Shown piece after piece: positions 7,567 to 14,587 of a stretch of DNA of 16,822 nt; position 1 is the stretch's first letter, and each line of letters opens with the position of its first letter. The position numbers and the translations under genes were made by a program. The DNA is from Bacteriovoracaceae bacterium UBA4573 (GTDB lineage Bacteria > Bdellovibrionota > UBA1018 > UBA923), in NCBI GenBank assembly GCA_002387735.1, contig DGKJ01000073.1, positions 1 through 16,822 of the forward strand. Direction: 5' to 3'. The notes beneath the pieces are model-generated. The model was not told the DNA's origin. It saw only the letters and a list, made by a program, of their open reading frames with translations, and did not search any database.

Positions 7567-7728
7567 ATGCGTGTACAATCGACCGGATCCGCAATGCGAC
7601 TGCGAGAAATTTGTTTAGACTCGTGGGCGCTCTTCCGTACCGAAATGCGGAGGTCATCCGGCGAAAAAGCCAGGGAGCATCTTTGCGCCCAGTTGGCAGC
7701 TTCCACGGAGCGTTCACCGCCCGGTTGA
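7567..7728 (+). CDS. Candidate small protein (53 aa), unknown
   Basis: An ATG at 7567 opens a 53-codon frame ending in TGA at 7726-7728. It is preceded by AAGGGAGG (7554-7561), spaced 5 nt from the ATG, and by a TATAAT box about 30 nt upstream. This is one of the clearest translation-start contexts in the window. The product is basic and hydrophilic, with a helical-looking middle (RLREICLDSWALFRTEMRR) and two cysteines. It has no signal peptide or membrane segment, and I do not recognise a family. It sits alone in a gap of about 460 bp, divergent from the PilZ operon and convergent with the M28 gene, with a terminator downstream at 7843. It could equally be a regulatory leader or chance. Longer open frames across it (7412-7618, 7536-7736) lack its start signals. 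Confidence 0.45.
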   Translation: MRVQSTGSAMRLREICLDSWALFRTEMRRSSGEKAREHLCAQLAASTERSPPG

Positions 7729-7842
7729 GGCCATAGTCCGGTCTTGTTAAGGTTCCAAAAAACTAAATAGTCCTATAAAATCAAAGCTTTAATGCTTTAA
7801 TCAGGCCGAACTCGAGTGGTCCGGCCCAGTGACAGATGAACG
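7729..7842. other. Non-coding gap after the small ORF
   Basis: This stretch is AT-rich in its first half. It contains a perfect tandem pair of the octamer GCTTTAAT (7786-7801) and a weak hairpin GGCCG/CGGCC around a CTCGAG palindrome (7804-7826). No gene or clear promoter was recognised. Confidence 0.4.
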
Positions 7843-7893
7843 AAAAAACCCGGCGTGGGCCCCTTGAAAAAGGGCAGATCCCGCCGGGTTTTC
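7843..7893. terminator. Bidirectional intrinsic terminator
   Basis: A GC-rich stem CCCGGCG / CGCCGGG is flanked by A-runs on the left and T-runs on the right, so each strand ends in a U-tract (TTTTC on plus, TTTTTT on minus). A second short stem (GCCC/GGGC) lies inside the loop. It begins right at the stop of the M28 peptidase gene, for which it is the obvious terminator. It could also stop transcripts from the small upstream frame on the plus strand. Confidence 0.85.
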
Positions 7894-9110
7894 TATTTGG
7901 CTAACTCTAGAGTGAAAGCAACTGCCAGCCTCGCGAATAGACCCGCGTGCTCCGCATTCATATGTTCGTCCCAAAGATCGTGATCGGTGTGAATGCGGTT
8001 GTTGGATTCATTAAATTCAGCTTCATGTGGGAACACGCTTCGGTACTTATAGCGGTGCCACGAAGCGTGATCGCTGCAGGCATACCCGCAGCGATCATTT
8101 ACGAACGCCAGACCCACATACATATTAAACACAGCCTGGGTCCAAGTGGTGAGCTCATCGCTTGTGTGATCACGTATGAAAGTAACGGCGTTGGTGCGAC
8201 CTGGAAAACCAGTCATGTCGAGTTGCATAACGCCCGCTACCTTGGCTCCGTAATTTCTATAGGACTCCGCAATAGCCCGACTGCCGATTAGTCCAACTTC
8301 CTCGGCGGCATAACCGAAAAACTGAACTGTCGCGCTGGGCCGAAAATTATGGGCCAACAACACTCGAAAAGTTTCCGTCATCGTTGCAATTCCCGATGCG
8401 TCGTCGTCGACTCCCGGTGCAAAATCAGATGCGCCTTGATTGATACTGTCGAGGTGTGCGCCGATCACCACAATAGCACGTTCGGAGCTAGTTCCTGGAA
8501 TTGTTACGCGCACGCTGCTTTGTTCGTAGCGTTTATGGGGATTGATTAGTTCGACGAGAATGTCCGATCGGTTTGCGTCGTGTGCCATTTTTGTCCATAC
8601 TTCGGCGAGCCACTTCGGAGCCTCAAGACCCTCTTCGGAAGCCGCGTACCGCGTGGTGAATGTTTTGCTATAAGCATTCGCAAAATTTTCTATGTTTTTG
8701 GGAATCACTGACTTTACCACTTGAACGATGGTTTGATCGATTTCGTAGAGTGGAGGCAGTGGTTCTTGCTCCTCTTCCCATTCGGATTCATCCGTTTTGA
8801 ATTTTGAGAGACCGGCCACACTTTTTTCAAAGTGGCTCATGGATTCATCAGTGACGTCAATGAAGCCACCGCATTTTCCATTTTCTTTGTGGAGAATTCC
8901 GCCAATTGCTTTTACCGAGTCGGCCGGTACAAGCACCAATTCTTCACCAATGAGCTGAATCTTCTCGCCCAACACTCGTGCTACCACGGCAACGTTTTTT
9001 GCGGGCATCTCGAGCATGCGTAGTTCTGGTTGAAGGGGTTCGGCTGAAAAAAGTGAATTTGAAAACAAAGAAAATACAAAAGCTGCTACTAGCCACACGC
9101 GAATCATCAT
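7893..9110 (-). CDS. Secreted M28 family zinc aminopeptidase (leucyl aminopeptidase type)
   Basis: This 405-residue product starts with a signal peptide (MMIRVWLVAAFVFSLFSNSLFSA). A prodomain-like region with an acidic patch (ESEWEEEQE near 109-116) follows. The M28 catalytic domain from about residue 190 closely resembles the Vibrio/Aeromonas leucyl aminopeptidase. All expected residues are present: His219 and Asp221 in GAHLDS, bridging Asp236 in GVDDDASG, general base Glu270 and zinc ligand Glu271 in YAAEEVG, Asp298 in QLDMT, and His374 in RIHTDHD. The disulfide pair in CGYACSDH (341, 345) is also conserved. The enzyme should release N-terminal hydrophobic residues, notably leucine, from peptides outside the cytosol. 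The start at 9110 is chosen because GGAGGGG lies 6 nt upstream and the signal peptide begins there; the frame stays open to 9185. It is monocistronic with its own terminator. Confidence 0.92.
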   Translation of the reverse strand: MMIRVWLVAAFVFSLFSNSLFSAEPLQPELRMLEMPAKNVAVVARVLGEKIQLIGEELVLVPADSVKAIGGILHKENGKCGGFIDVTDESMSHFEKSVAGLSKFKTDESEWEEEQEPLPPLYEIDQTIVQVVKSVIPKNIENFANAYSKTFTTRYAASEEGLEAPKWLAEVWTKMAHDANRSDILVELINPHKRYEQSSVRVTIPGTSSERAIVVIGAHLDSINQGASDFAPGVDDDASGIATMTETFRVLLAHNFRPSATVQFFGYAAEEVGLIGSRAIAESYRNYGAKVAGVMQLDMTGFPGRTNAVTFIRDHTSDELTTWTQAVFNMYVGLAFVNDRCGYACSDHASWHRYKYRSVFPHEAEFNESNNRIHTDHDLWDEHMNAEHAGLFARLAVAFTLELAK

Positions 9111-9228
9111 GATCGTCCCCTCCATTGGGATTCTTTTGTAAGAAGACAGTAACGCCAGATCAGCAGCGAGAAAAGAGGGGGGCAAAATCTTTTTTTTAAG
9201 GTGTCGATCGCGCGACGCGCGTAATGGT

Positions 9229-9254
9229 AGAACTGGTAGTTTCGACAGGAATCG
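9229..9254. repeat. 26-bp direct repeat, copy A (tRNA-Arg 3' fragment)
   Basis: These 26 bp are identical to 9444-9469. In tRNA sense they correspond to CGATTCCTGTCGAAACTACCA plus five downstream bases, that is, the 3' part of the T-loop, the 3' T-stem strand, the 3' acceptor strand and CCA. Identity stops inside the T-loop. The rest of the tRNA is absent, so this copy is a fragment, not a gene. Confidence 0.9.
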
Positions 9255-9351
9255 CCTTCCGCTCTCGGCGCCTTTGGCGCCTCGGCTGCAGGCCGGCCTC
9301 AGACGCCACCCGCAAAGCGGGTAACCGGCGTCTTCCGGCTTTCGATTCCTG
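9246..9351. repeat. Hairpin-rich palindromic element bounded by CAGGAATCG inverted repeats
   Basis: The ends are perfect 9-bp inverted repeats, CAGGAATCG (9246-9254) and CGATTCCTG (9343-9351). Between them are a GGCGCC-TTT-GGCGCC hairpin (9267-9281), the palindrome AGGCCGGCCT (9290-9299) and a 12-bp-stem hairpin. In that hairpin, GACGCC plus ACCCGC pair with GCGGGT plus GGCGTC around an AAA loop, with a 4-nt bulge (9302-9332). The GC content is well above the surroundings. It could fold as a cruciform or multibranch RNA. Whether it recurs elsewhere in the genome is not visible here. Confidence 0.75.
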
Positions 9352-9443
9352 CCGTAAGGTACGAGACACTCACGCGTCTCGACATTAGATAACTAGTCGC
9401 AGGAGCATTTTATTTTCTGACGATGTACGAGGGAAAAAGAGCA

Positions 9444-9469
9444 AGAACTGGTAGTTTCGACAGGAATCG
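9444..9469. repeat. 26-bp direct repeat, copy B (within tRNA-Arg 3' end)
   Basis: This is the intact-gene copy of the 26-bp repeat, offset by 215 bp from copy A. It covers the last 21 bases of tRNA-Arg(CCG) and five bases beyond. A duplicated tRNA 3' end is the usual form of an integrase attachment site, but only 189 bp separate the copies and no integrase is present. Confidence 0.9.
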
Positions 9470-9523
9470 AACCTGTATTTCCACCTTCGGAGGGTGGCGT
9501 GTTATCCATTACACCACGAAACC
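9449..9523 (-). tRNA. tRNA-Arg (anticodon CCG)
   Basis: On the minus strand a complete cloverleaf of 75 nt folds cleanly. The acceptor is GGTTTCG/CGAAACT (one G-U pair), the D-stem GTGT/ACAC, and the anticodon stem CCACC/GGTGG with loop CTCCGAA, giving anticodon CCG. The T-arm is ACAGG-TTCGATT-CCTGT, with encoded A73 and CCA. It reads CGG codons. An upstream promoter-like pair lies at 9536-9562. No T-run terminator immediately follows the 3' end. Confidence 0.97.
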
Positions 9524-9535
9524 AAGCCTAGACCG

Positions 9536-9562
9536 ATTAAATCAGTAGTGGACTGAATTCAA
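9536..9562 (-). promoter_or_regulatory. Putative promoter of tRNA-Arg
   Basis: On the minus strand, TTGAAT (9557-9562) and TTTAAT (9536-9541) resemble -35 and -10 boxes, with a slightly short 15-nt spacer. The -10 lies 12 nt from the mature tRNA 5' end, a sensible distance for a short leader. Confidence 0.4.
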
Positions 9563-9586
9563 GTCGTCCCTTATCTATTTCCTATT

Positions 9587-10723
9587 ATGATGACTCTTTT
9601 ATGGACCTTTCCCGCAATCATGCTCGCGTCGATCATTATTGGTTGGGCCGCAGAAGTTACCGCCATTTATCTGTCTGCAGGTATAGCGCTGGCGGTTCTC
9701 GCGTGGCTTCAGACCGCTCCTGAATTTGCAGTTGAAGCGACCATTGCTTGGCAACAGAACTCTCACCTCGCGCTGGCGAATCTTACCGGCAGCTTGCGAC
9801 TTCTGATGGGCTTTGGTTGGCCAATGATTATGTTTATTCATTGGTATTCCACGCGAAAAAGGCGAAAAAATGCCCTGAAACTCGGGGATGTTACGCTTCC
9901 TAAGTCTTTTTCGGTGGAAGCGGCAGGTCTACTGGTGCCGGTCGTATATTTTCTAGTTATATATCTAAAAAAAACGTGGTCCTTCTACGACGGCGTAATT
10001 CTATGTAGTTTTTATGGATTTTATTTTTGGTTGTTAAACCGCCAACGCAAGGTAGGTTTCCATGTCGATGAAATCGAAGATGACGCGCCCGAACCGTGGG
10101 TTGTTGAAAAAGTCAGAAAACTTCCCGGTATATCTCGACCACTCGCAGTGATTGGTTTTTTCGTGGTTGGGGGAGGAGTGCTTTTAATAACGGTGCATCC
10201 GTTCGTCGATGCCCTTAAAGCTAGTGCCTTAGCACTCGGAATTAGTGAGTTCGTCTTTATTCAGTGGTTAGCACCCATAGCGTCAGAGTTTCCCGAGAAA
10301 GTTACCGCATTCAATTGGGCGCGCCGCGCCAACAAAGTTCCCATGGCAGTGGTGAATATGCTTTCGTCTGTCACCAGTCAGTGGACTTTGCTCGCTGGCC
10401 TCGTACCAGTCGTATTTTCTATTTCTGCGGGTCACGCCGTTACGCTTGAGTTGTCAGACTTTCAACGAACTGAATTGCTGTTAACCATTGCGCAGTCACT
10501 TTTGGCAGTATTGTTTCTATCTGATCTGAAAATTAGAGACATCGAGGCTATGGGCTTGTTCACTCTCTGGTTCGTGCAGTTTTTAATGCCCACGACGCGA
10601 GAGCCACTAGTAGTAATTTACGCGATCTGGATAGTTTTTGAGGCGTCTCGGCTTGTGTTGCGAGGTGGAAATTCCTTTGTTGCTTGGAAAACCGTAGGCG
10701 CTATTCTTCGGGGCCGAAAGTGA
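9587..10723 (+). CDS. Divergent CaCA-family (sodium/calcium exchanger-like) membrane protein
   Basis: This 378-residue, highly hydrophobic protein has about ten predicted membrane segments and a charged central cytosolic loop (residues about 155-180, DEIEDDAPEP). Two internally related segments match the alpha repeats of cation/Ca2+ exchangers: LQTAPEFAVEATIAW...ALANLTGS (Glu46, Asn65) and PIASEFPEKVTAF...MAVVNMLSS (Glu237, Asn257). The P-E motif and the following Asn are kept in both. The acidic residue and GNxxGSN of typical exchangers are partly lost, so the ion specificity is open. The first of two adjacent ATGs is used. There is no Shine-Dalgarno sequence within 15 nt, so initiation may be leaderless or weak. 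It ends 6 bp from the stop of the convergent Ig-repeat gene. Confidence 0.72.
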   Translation: MMTLLWTFPAIMLASIIIGWAAEVTAIYLSAGIALAVLAWLQTAPEFAVEATIAWQQNSHLALANLTGSLRLLMGFGWPMIMFIHWYSTRKRRKNALKLGDVTLPKSFSVEAAGLLVPVVYFLVIYLKKTWSFYDGVILCSFYGFYFWLLNRQRKVGFHVDEIEDDAPEPWVVEKVRKLPGISRPLAVIGFFVVGGGVLLITVHPFVDALKASALALGISEFVFIQWLAPIASEFPEKVTAFNWARRANKVPMAVVNMLSSVTSQWTLLAGLVPVVFSISAGHAVTLELSDFQRTELLLTIAQSLLAVLFLSDLKIRDIEAMGLFTLWFVQFLMPTTREPLVVIYAIWIVFEASRLVLRGGNSFVAWKTVGAILRGRK

Positions 10724-10729
10724 TTTACA

Positions 10730-13000
10730 TTAAGGCATGAGTTCTGGTTCGTAAATAAACTCGAACTCTTCGTTACTACAAGCTGAAGAATTTCCAGCGC
10801 CGTCGATCGTGAAAGCACGAACCCGGTAGACACCGAACAGGCCGAGATCTCCGGCAACCGAAAGTAATACTGGCTGAGTCAAAGGTGCACTTTGACCCGC
10901 GAAGTAAGCGCTGGAAGTGCAAGGCCCGCCACTGCCGGTGAGTCGAACGCGATAAAATTCGCCAAAAAATCGGGCGACGTCAGGTTGGTAAACTGAAGCT
11001 GTAATGTGTCCAGTTGTACTGGGGCTCGCGGGCAGTAGCCCCAGTAGCTGTGGAGTGATCGGTGCCAATGAATCTTCTCGATAGGCCGAGAGCGATGCCC
11101 CACACGCCGAAGGGTTGCCAGCTGCGTCTATGTGCCTTGCGGAAAACGATGTGACCGAATTGTCGGGAACTGTAATTACTGCGGAAAAATCAAATCCCGT
11201 CGGATTTGCCGTGATCGGAACAGACGTAGCGACAGGTCCAGTGCAGTTGTTGGTTTTAAAAATTTCAGCGTACCCTGGATGTAATTCGTTGGGGCCATTC
11301 CCATTCACCAAGACCGAATTATTGTTTCCTAGACTAGAAGCGAGAAAAAGTATGGGTGCGTCGGGGGGCGTAGAGTCGTGAATGTATACCAACGAATTCG
11401 TCGAACACGTTGAAACATTATTGAACTCGTCCGTGACGATTCCATGAATAGAGACGGTTTGATTTAGTAAATCATTTGGCAAAGTAACTAAAACGCCTGA
11501 TCCCGCTAAATCGGCAGTGCTTCCACTGCCCACGATTGTCGAGGCCTCACAACTCGAAGAACTATATAGTGCAATGCTAGAGTTTGGCTCTATAAGCCCG
11601 AATACTCGAAAGCTTGCTTGATTCGAAGGAGACTCGGGGATCGTTGGTGAAATAAACACTATGGGTTCTGCTGTGGAATCTTCTAGATAGACCAATCCAT
11701 TACTACATGGAGAAGAATTACCTGCGCGATCTCGCACACGCGCGGATAGTACCGAGGTAGAATTTTCTGGAACTGTTACCGCCACTGAAAACGAACCATC
11801 AGCGTTCCCGAGAGTCGGACTATTGAGTGGCATACCCGAACAGAGTGGGTCGCCGGGAGCTCCACGGAAAAGCTCAATAAAACTATTTGGCTCTACGCCG
11901 GTGCCATAAACTAGCGGAGTTTCATCGGACGAAGAACCACTGGGCAAAGTTCCAGATAAAATTGGAGCCATTGGAGGCGCGTTATCGAAGGTGTACGAAA
12001 CTGAAGGTTTTGCACAATTTATTAAGTTTCCTACAGCGTCTTGAGCTTTCGCCTTAATGGTAGTGGTTACGACGCCTTGAGTTCCCGTGGCCGGTAACCG
12101 CGGTGCAAACGGGATACTAAAGCGCCCCGTGCCGTCAGACATGCCTGATCCAATAGGGTTTCCGCTACAGTCCGCAGTGTCGTACAGCCATATATTAGTT
12201 CCAGCTTCCGCTAAACCATTGAGAGTCGGCGACGGGTTGTTGGATGGTGACGGAGGAGTTGTGTCTACTAAAGTTAGTTCAACATTCGAATCATGTTCGT
12301 AACTTACACCACCACTAGGGCCGCAAAGCGATCCGTTCTCTGCCAAGTCGAAGACCCGAACAAAAATACGGCTAACAGAGTTTCTGGTTACTTCTACGCG
12401 GGCCTCAAAGTAGCCGTCTTCATCAGCCCCTGCCCGCACAGGAGTTCCACCGCAAGTACTGCTGTTAACATAAATTTCTACTCGCCCATTCGGTTCTATG
12501 GTTCCCTTTATTTTTGGATAAGCGTTATTTGAGGCTACACTTGGTTCGGTTACGAGTTGCGAAGGGAGAGCAGGCGCGTCTGGGTCATGAAGATATGAAA
12601 CAATTTGAGTGGAACACTGGGATCGATAGCCATCACTGTTTTCGGCAATTGCTGAAAACATTGTGAGCGAGCGCTGAGACACCATAGCAACGACGCCAAG
12701 AGTTGCAAAGTCATTGGCCGATACTGCTGGAAAGGGTGCTCCTTCGCATTTGCTGCCTAAATACAAATGAACAGTGCTATTGCTCGGAGCCTGCCCTTTA
12801 ATTCGCGGACGATTAGTGGACCCTAAAAAGCCTCGAGGTGGTTCAATTAAAAATGCCTCCTCAGATGCAGAAAGCCACACGCTAGATAGCGCAGGGGCGC
12901 TAACGGTAGGTGTTTTATCGCAAGACGCCATGCCAAGTTGCAAGTAGGCAACCGCGATCACCAGTAAGCTTGTTAGTGCCCCAAAAGCTTTGCGCCTCAT
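10730..13000 (-). CDS. Putative lipoprotein with seven Ig-like repeats
   Basis: This 756-residue product has a hydrophobic N-terminal segment (GALTSLLVIAVAYLQLGMAS) followed by Cys27, a plausible though imperfect lipobox (MASC). The rest is about seven tandem repeats of roughly 95-105 residues starting near residue 50. Each follows a bacterial Ig-like pattern: a proline-rich linker such as DSTPPDAPIL, a G-x-x-EPN-S-x-I-x-LY strand, one Cys, then a late strand with A-x-D-x-AGNxSxC. Nearly every repeat has exactly two Cys at equivalent positions, suggesting one disulfide per domain. The protein should be anchored in the envelope or exposed on the surface. It lies 12 nt downstream of the secreted subtilase, with AAGGG as ribosome binding site, so the two are probably co-transcribed. 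The biochemical role is unknown; adhesion or a structural role is plausible for such arrays. Confidence 0.78.
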   Translation of the reverse strand: MRRKAFGALTSLLVIAVAYLQLGMASCDKTPTVSAPALSSVWLSASEEAFLIEPPRGFLGSTNRPRIKGQAPSNSTVHLYLGSKCEGAPFPAVSANDFATLGVVAMVSQRSLTMFSAIAENSDGYRSQCSTQIVSYLHDPDAPALPSQLVTEPSVASNNAYPKIKGTIEPNGRVEIYVNSSTCGGTPVRAGADEDGYFEARVEVTRNSVSRIFVRVFDLAENGSLCGPSGGVSYEHDSNVELTLVDTTPPSPSNNPSPTLNGLAEAGTNIWLYDTADCSGNPIGSGMSDGTGRFSIPFAPRLPATGTQGVVTTTIKAKAQDAVGNLINCAKPSVSYTFDNAPPMAPILSGTLPSGSSSDETPLVYGTGVEPNSFIELFRGAPGDPLCSGMPLNSPTLGNADGSFSVAVTVPENSTSVLSARVRDRAGNSSPCSNGLVYLEDSTAEPIVFISPTIPESPSNQASFRVFGLIEPNSSIALYSSSSCEASTIVGSGSTADLAGSGVLVTLPNDLLNQTVSIHGIVTDEFNNVSTCSTNSLVYIHDSTPPDAPILFLASSLGNNNSVLVNGNGPNELHPGYAEIFKTNNCTGPVATSVPITANPTGFDFSAVITVPDNSVTSFSARHIDAAGNPSACGASLSAYREDSLAPITPQLLGLLPASPSTTGHITASVYQPDVARFFGEFYRVRLTGSGGPCTSSAYFAGQSAPLTQPVLLSVAGDLGLFGVYRVRAFTIDGAGNSSACSNEEFEFIYEPELMP

Positions 13001-13012
13001 AGAAGGAGACCC

Positions 13013-14509
13013 TTAGTTCTTAAGCAGTTCGTAGGCAGCTTGCACGTCTAGCAAACCTGCGCCCTGTCGGTTTGTCGGTTGGCCACTGATTCTCTGAGCG
13101 GATTCGATTAGTGCGTCAGAGACTTGTTCACTCGAGGCGCTGTTATTTAAGCCCTTAAGCAAAGCAGCTGCACCGGCAACGTGCGGAGCGGCCATAGAGG
13201 TGCCCGACATTCTACCAAACCGGCGCTTTCCGTCGATTTTGTCGTCGTCGCCATCGTAACTAGAACCAACCGTGGCCCCACCAGCGATCGAGGAGTAAAT
13301 TCCTTTATCTTCGTAGGTTGGCCAGTAACCGGTCGAAATCCAGGTAAACGAAAAAGTGCCAGGCGCCATAATATCGATACGGGGACCTTCGCTCGAAAAT
13401 TCGGCGAAACGATTTAATGCATCGGACGCCGATACAGTTAAAACTTCGGGAATGCTCCCTGGAAAGGCAACATTATCAATTGGATCCTTCGGGTCATGTT
13501 CTTCGCCGCGTCCGGAATTCCCCGCTGCAAGAACAACAACCGTGCCTTGCTTTATAGCGTGTTGAATCTCTTCCACTAGGGGTGGGTAAACGCTACCTCC
13601 GCCTAAACTCATATTAATTACGTCGGCGCCAACAGAGTTGCAGTAAGCGACGGCCTCGGTGATGGTCGCGTAGTCGCTGTAGCCACTCGTACCAAACACC
13701 TTCGCAGCAATTATTTGAGCATTAGGAGCGACGCCGATAATACCACCGTTGTGGCCTGATCCGGCTATAATCCCTGACACATGTGTGCCGTGGCCATGAA
13801 AGTCGGTGAGATCGTTTTCAACTAGTGTGGGATCAGTTGTCGCAGGCATGGGTACGAAATTGCGCCCTGATTGATGGCGGATTCCAATATCAGGATGAGA
13901 AATATCTAAACCGGTGTCGACGACGCAAACTCGTACGGAGCAGCCTGTTTCAATTTTCCAAAGTTTGTCTGCATTAATTCGTTCAATATTCCACTGGGTT
14001 TCGGCGTAGGGGATTTGATGAAATGATTCACACAGTTTCTCGTCAGAACCACCCGCACAGCCCGGTTGCTCATGTTCAAAAAGTTCGGCTACCGAATTGG
14101 TCCAAACACTCTTCACAATTTTATTTTTTTCCAGTTTTGAGGCAATCGATTTGTCTGCATACACGATCGCACTTTCCGTGGCTGGTAAGTCGCGCATCCA
14201 AGTAGCGCCAACTTGGGTCACAAGTTTCTGACGCTCTAACCGACTTGAGTTGCTTTGAAAGCGAACCACTTGAAGTTTGCCCTTCTTTGTTAGTTCGATG
14301 TTTTTAAGTTCGGGGGCAAGTTTATCGATCGATTCGTCGCCGGTTTTTAAGGTATCTAATCGTGACGAATAATCAGCAAGTGCGCGGGCATGTTCGCTGA
14401 CGCCTTTGGCTTTTAAGTTTGTTGGTCGAGAAACAGTAGAAAATAGTGCGAGAATTACGGTTAAACCCACGGCCCAGCCGTGGCGTTCTGCAAATACGAA
14501 GCGATTCAT
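13013..14509 (-). CDS. Secreted subtilisin-like serine protease (S8 family)
   Basis: This 498-residue protein has an N-terminal membrane/signal segment (about residues 11-27), a propeptide-like region to about 160, and an S8 catalytic domain. The triad is visible: Asp198 in CVVDTGLDISHPD, His240 in HGHGTHVSGI, and Ser438 in GRMSGTSMAAPHVAG. The oxyanion Asn331 is in AAGNSG. Six cysteines, at 151, 160, 190, 195, 290 and one in the conserved NS segment region, hint at disulfides outside the cytosol. ATG 14509 is supported by AGGGGG about 5 nt upstream. A TTGACA (complement of 14555-14560) in the 78-nt gap to dedA could be a -35 box, but the matching -10 is poor. It is followed after 12 nt by the Ig-repeat lipoprotein, suggesting a joint envelope or extracellular role. 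The substrate is not predictable. Confidence 0.93.
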   Translation of the reverse strand: MNRFVFAERHGWAVGLTVILALFSTVSRPTNLKAKGVSEHARALADYSSRLDTLKTGDESIDKLAPELKNIELTKKGKLQVVRFQSNSSRLERQKLVTQVGATWMRDLPATESAIVYADKSIASKLEKNKIVKSVWTNSVAELFEHEQPGCAGGSDEKLCESFHQIPYAETQWNIERINADKLWKIETGCSVRVCVVDTGLDISHPDIGIRHQSGRNFVPMPATTDPTLVENDLTDFHGHGTHVSGIIAGSGHNGGIIGVAPNAQIIAAKVFGTSGYSDYATITEAVAYCNSVGADVINMSLGGGSVYPPLVEEIQHAIKQGTVVVLAAGNSGRGEEHDPKDPIDNVAFPGSIPEVLTVSASDALNRFAEFSSEGPRIDIMAPGTFSFTWISTGYWPTYEDKGIYSSIAGGATVGSSYDGDDDKIDGKRRFGRMSGTSMAAPHVAGAAALLKGLNNSASSEQVSDALIESAQRISGQPTNRQGAGLLDVQAAYELLKN

Positions 14510-14587
14510 GAGGTCCCCCTAAGAGATGACTCACTCACTTGGATTGATGCTGATTGTCAAATGAAAACTAAAAAAACTTACGGAGAA

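Larger units (their letters stand above)
9186..9448. other. Non-coding region holding a tRNA fragment repeat and a hairpin-rich element
   Basis: No protein gene is apparent. From left to right it holds a T-run (9190-9197), a self-complementary CGCGCGACGCGCG tract (9209-9221), one copy of a 26-bp repeat of the tRNA-Arg 3' end, and a GC-rich multi-hairpin element (9246-9351). A small hairpin CGAGAC/GTCTCG (9362-9381) and an AT-rich stretch then lead up to the tRNA. The promoter of the M28 gene must be on the left side, but I see no good match. Confidence 0.7.

Noticed and set aside
7412..7618. Alternative small plus-strand frame overlapping the PilZ start
   Set aside because: It starts at a TTG inside the PilZ gene without a ribosome binding site; the strong Shine-Dalgarno sequence at 7554 serves the ATG at 7567 in another frame.
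7947..8291. Open frame of 114 codons on the plus strand opposite the M28 gene
   Set aside because: The M28 catalytic motifs on the minus strand fix the coding strand here; the plus frame has no ribosome binding site.
9186..9200. Intrinsic terminator at the T-run
   Set aside because: No stable hairpin precedes the T-run on the plus strand, and on the minus strand it is an A-run.
9209..9221. CGCGCGACGCGCG as a Z-DNA or operator element
   Set aside because: It is short and self-complementary, but nothing else supports a function; it is recorded only as part of the non-coding region.
9229..9469. Attachment site of a resident genomic island
   Set aside because: No integrase, transfer or phage gene lies next to either repeat, and the copies are only 215 bp apart, so at most a scar or tiny satellite is supported.
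10730..13000. Tandem DNA repeats or a phase-variable array in the Ig-repeat gene
   Set aside because: The repeats are visible only at protein level and are strongly diverged; no near-identical DNA units were seen.
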